This document shows, piece by piece, positions 61,609 through 64,000 of a DNA stretch of 64,000 nt. The stretch is taken from positions 9,940 to 73,939 of the forward strand of contig CAJUTH010000012.1 in assembly GCA_910589275.1 (NCBI GenBank). Direction: 5' to 3'. The position numbers and the translations under genes were made by a program. Numbering within the stretch: position 1 is the stretch's first letter; every line of letters starts with the position of its first letter. The notes beneath the pieces were generated by a model. It was not told the origin of the DNA. It searched no databases and saw nothing but the letters and a program-made list of their open reading frames with translations. This DNA is from an uncultured Dorea sp. (GTDB lineage Bacteria; Bacillota; Clostridia; Lachnospirales; Lachnospiraceae).

Positions 61609-62856
61609 TTAGTCTGCTGAAAATCCTTTGAAAATATTTTTTGCACTAATGGCAATCATAAGCGACACAACACCCGAAAATAAAACAACAGCATATTCAG
61701 CCCCTTTGCAGATTTCAAACAAGACGCCATAGAATGCATTGCCCAGCGGCTGTGCGCACATGGAAACGGTAAGAATGACAGCAATCACCTTTCCGATTAA
61801 ATTTTGCGGGGTTTCTGTTTGAATAAATGACATCATCTGCACGGTAAAAATCGTTGAACATACCATAATGGCAAAACAGCATACCGTTATGGCCATATAA
61901 TTTATGATTGCAGATGAAAGCAAAATCAATGAAATACTGATAGGAAATACGCATACCGCACAGGCGATTACGAGATTGCCTGATTTGTAAATCGCCAATT
62001 TATTTGCAAAAACGCCTGCTCCGATGCCTCCTGCCAGCCCGCCTGCCGCCAATGCTCCCTCTGCAAAACCATATAACCTGTTTGCCTGTGAAGCATCTAA
62101 ATTTAAAACTTCTGTTACCAGATATGGAAGCGCGACAATAATCATTGAGGCAAGGAACAAATTAATTCCGCAGATTACAAGAACGGCTTTACCGATAACA
62201 GGCTTCTCCTTTCGGATAAAGCGGATACTCTCTGCAAAATCAGTTCTGGCTGTCTTTAATATACCGCCGCCTGAAGTTTGTTTCTGAAACGGTATTTGAA
62301 TGAAAATTTCCATAACCGCCGACATAATAAAGCATACCATACAAATCCACAATACAGGTTTTAATCCATATGCACTGTATAAAATGCCTCCAAGTACAGG
62401 ACCCGTCAAAGACGCAAATGAACTGATTACATTGATAATAGAATTTGCCGCCATAAAATTATTCTGATTGGTAAGTGCAGGGATGCTTGCCTGCACAGAC
62501 GGCTGATATGCACCCGCGATGCCATACAAAAAGCTCAATGTAACCGTCAAAAGAAGAATGATATTTACTTCATTCATAAGCAACAAAAAGGCTAAGATGA
62601 CTACCGACGTAAAAAAATCCAATATAACCATAATATTTCTTTTATTGACCCTGTCTGCAACAATGCCGCCAATAGGCGACAGCAAAATGGCAGGAATAAA
62701 AGCAAACGCTGTAACAGTTCCGTAAAGTGCCGATGAACCCGTCAAATTTAATAAATATAGCGGTAATGCAAATCTTATTGCTGCGTTGCCAAACAAAGAC
62801 ACAATCTGACCGATGACAACTAATGTGAAATCCTTTGAAAATAGTTTTTGATTCAT
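61609..62856 (-). CDS. MFS transporter, drug-efflux-like (MefA type)
   Basis: A 415-residue major facilitator with about twelve spans. The conserved loop between spans 2 and 3 reads GGIVADRVNKRN, typical of the macrolide-efflux MefA/NarK-like branch of MFS. Base composition is visibly more AT-rich than in the housekeeping genes to the left. It lies next to a TetR regulator, and its upstream region carries a half-palindrome (ATACC...GGTAT at 62911-62926) resembling the TetR operators, so it is probably induced by its substrate. Substrate cannot be read from sequence. Confidence 0.9.
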   Translation of the reverse strand: MNQKLFSKDFTLVVIGQIVSLFGNAAIRFALPLYLLNLTGSSALYGTVTAFAFIPAILLSPIGGIVADRVNKRNIMVILDFFTSVVILAFLLLMNEVNIILLLTVTLSFLYGIAGAYQPSVQASIPALTNQNNFMAANSIINVISSFASLTGPVLGGILYSAYGLKPVLWICMVCFIMSAVMEIFIQIPFQKQTSGGGILKTARTDFAESIRFIRKEKPVIGKAVLVICGINLFLASMIIVALPYLVTEVLNLDASQANRLYGFAEGALAAGGLAGGIGAGVFANKLAIYKSGNLVIACAVCVFPISISLILLSSAIINYMAITVCCFAIMVCSTIFTVQMMSFIQTETPQNLIGKVIAVILTVSMCAQPLGNAFYGVLFEICKGAEYAVVLFSGVVSLMIAISAKNIFKGFSAD

Positions 62857-62910
62857 TTATAAAACCTCCGCCTTTCTATTCTATCTAACAAAATATAATA
62901 TGACCATTAA

Positions 62911-62930
62911 ATACCGCACGTTGGTATGTA
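62911..62930. promoter_or_regulatory. Candidate TetR operator in front of the MFS gene
   Basis: ATACCGCACGTTGGTATGTA contains ATACC and GGTAT half-sites like those in the dyads upstream of tetR, 55-74 bases before the MFS start. Confidence 0.5.
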
Positions 62931-62933
62931 TCT

Positions 62934-62983
62934 ATTTCAAAATATATCTGCCCGTTTCACAAGGCAGATATATATTTTGAAAT
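62934..62983. terminator. Long hairpin between tetR and MFS genes
   Basis: Arms ATTTCAAAATATATCTGCC and GGCAGATATATATTTTGAAAT differ by a two-base insertion and enclose ten bases. It starts 15 bases after the tetR stop, so it would end the tetR transcript and leave the MFS gene with its own promoter. Confidence 0.7.
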
Positions 62984-62997
62984 AAATAATTCGCAAA

Positions 62998-63663
62998 TTA
63001 TGCCTTCTTTTGCTTGTTCTGCTGATAGATAGCTGCCAGCTCCTGCAATCGCTCTAACATTTCCCTATCTACAATATCCAGACCAAAGCCTTGCAGCATC
63101 TGTCTGAATACGATAAACTTCCGACAAGACTCTTCCACAGTACTATCAAATATCATAGGATTCATCCAGACATTTGCAGCAAGCAAAATCAATTCTGCCA
63201 ATTGCTCTGGGTAATCTGTTTTGATAGAACCGTCTGAAATACCCTGCCTGATAATCGGCAAAATATAGTTTGGCGCTGCGTTATCTATGGTATCATGCAT
63301 AAGACTGAAAAGAAGTTTCGGGTTATTATGAAAATCTGGAGCTACCGTAAAAATATCGTTCTGCACAGGCCGGCTGATTGATTCCCTAAAAATTGTCTTT
63401 AACTTCTCTTTCCCACTGAGGTCAGAACGGTCACGAATGACTGCAAGCATCCGATTGGATTCGGCAGTCATTCTGTCTGTAACCGCAGCTAAAATATCTT
63501 CCTTTGACTTAAAATGATGATAGATGGCGCCTTTACTAAGACCGCCTAAATTATTTATAATATCCTGAACGGAGGTATGCTCATACCCCTTTTTCATAAA
63601 TAAGCGAAAAGCAACATCTAATATTAAATTAACAGTTTCTTCTGGATGCTTATTTCTTGCCAT
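62998..63663 (-). CDS. TetR/AcrR-family transcriptional repressor
   Basis: A 221-residue regulator. The N-terminal helix-turn-helix (~10-55) has the TetR pattern YEHTSVQDIINNLGGLSKGAIYHHFKSKEDIL, and the rest is a helical ligand-binding domain with no close assignment. It sits immediately upstream of an MFS efflux gene in the same direction. Two palindromes in its own promoter region (63682-63700 and 63711-63725) suggest autorepression and control of the efflux gene. Confidence 0.93.
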   Translation of the reverse strand: MARNKHPEETVNLILDVAFRLFMKKGYEHTSVQDIINNLGGLSKGAIYHHFKSKEDILAAVTDRMTAESNRMLAVIRDRSDLSGKEKLKTIFRESISRPVQNDIFTVAPDFHNNPKLLFSLMHDTIDNAAPNYILPIIRQGISDGSIKTDYPEQLAELILLAANVWMNPMIFDSTVEESCRKFIVFRQMLQGFGLDIVDREMLERLQELAAIYQQNKQKKA

Positions 63664-63681
63664 GTCTCCTCGTCCTCCCCT

Positions 63682-63725
63682 AACATACTGCTGGTATGTT
63701 CCTATATTATCATACCGTTAGTATG
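63682..63725. promoter_or_regulatory. Tandem operators upstream of tetR
   Basis: Two dyads: AACATAC-TGCTG-GTATGTT (63682-63700) and CATAC-CGTTA-GTATG (63711-63725), centred 27 bases apart. Both share the CATAC/GTATG half-site and lie 19-62 bases before the tetR start. Confidence 0.65.
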
Positions 63726-63806
63726 TTTGTCAAGAATATGGAAATGCATCTGCAGGGCTGTTTCACGAAAGATTCCGATGTGATGTTATATATATTCTTT
63801 TATTTA

Positions 63807-64000
63807 TTATTCTGCAAGCATGACCTTACACCGCTTTTTATAGCATGCAATCCCGTATTTCAGGATATTCTCTACCCCATCGTCATCAAGATCATCTTCA
63901 TACTTTGTATATTCGATCTGTTTCAATGCCTCCTTACATGCCCTATCCAGATCTCCGTCATGGGCATATTTTACTTCTATGATGATCCCCATATCCCCGG
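63807..64000 (-). CDS. C-terminal end of a PD-(D/E)XK nuclease-like protein (cut by window edge)
   Basis: The frame is open to the right edge, so only about 64 C-terminal residues are visible. They read GIIIEVKYAHDGDLDRACKE then ALKQIEYTKYEDDL, the PDDEXK_9 core (E-x-K after a hydrophobic strand) and following Gln-containing helix, and end with ILKYGIACYKKRCKVMLAE. This is the same family as the AAA-ATPase gene at 29654-31279, although the residues differ considerably, so the two are not recent duplicates. Confidence 0.8.
   Translation of the reverse strand, partial: GDMGIIIEVKYAHDGDLDRACKEALKQIEYTKYEDDLDDDGVENILKYGIACYKKRCKVMLAE

Overview
The window looks like a chromosomal segment of a low-to-mid GC Firmicute, most probably a Lachnospiraceae (Clostridium cluster XIVa) gut anaerobe. 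I infer this from Gram-positive style ribosome binding sites, HPr kinase, long-form HPF, an archaeal-type phosphoglycerate mutase between hom and lysC, a eukaryote-like HisA, a DUF1846 protein and AAA-ATPase/PD-(D/E)XK proteins. No rRNA, tRNA, CRISPR array, prophage or complete insertion sequence was recognised.

Region 1 (77-3006) is a hybrid histidine kinase with receiver and HPt domains plus a stand-alone receiver, a possible phosphorelay with no visible output domain. Region 2 (3199-15803) is a beta-galactoside/galactan utilisation locus. It holds a cytoplasmic GH53 galactanase, a small zinc-ribbon protein, an unrecognised 610-residue enzyme, a sugar ABC importer (lipoprotein and two permeases), a small membrane protein, two AraC-type regulators and a divergent GH2 beta-galactosidase. 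Two copies of one promoter-plus-operator element sit in front of the binding-protein operon and the regulator operon, which suggests a shared regulon.

Region 3 (15932-24111) is a conserved protein-quality block read leftwards: trigger factor, ClpP, ClpX, Lon, the ribosome-assembly GTPase YsxC/EngB and an AI-2E family exporter, preceded by a DJ-1/PfpI protein. Region 4 (24256-29557) has a CYTH triphosphatase-like gene behind a strong dyad, and a two-component system with a FtsX-type ABC transporter. Region 5 (29654-39207) runs secA, prfB (with the classical UGA +1 frameshift), hom, an apgM-like gene probably acting as homoserine kinase, lysC and an AAA-ATPase/nuclease-fold protein. Between secA and prfB lies a 228-bp foldback element with 56-bp near-perfect inverted arms.

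Region 6 (39302-43184) contains eukaryote-type hisA, an Asn/Asp/Gly-rich lipoprotein, dapB, dapA and a tandem OB-fold SSB-like gene. Region 7 (43406-49794) contains typA/bipA, a PsiE-like protein, long-form hpf, a YigZ/IMPACT protein and a class A penicillin-binding protein with a repetitive tail. Region 8 (49943-61532) contains a ROK glucokinase, hprK, uvrC, ftsH, a DUF1846 protein, hemW, lepA and holA. Region 9 (61609-64000) is an AT-richer TetR/MFS drug-efflux-like pair with matching operator dyads, then the C-terminal end of another PD-(D/E)XK protein cut by the window edge.

Most genes are core metabolism and housekeeping. The least explained parts are the 610-residue enzyme, the shared promoter element, the foldback element and the AAA-ATPase/nuclease genes. 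All family assignments come from reading motifs and from memory of families; no database search was possible.
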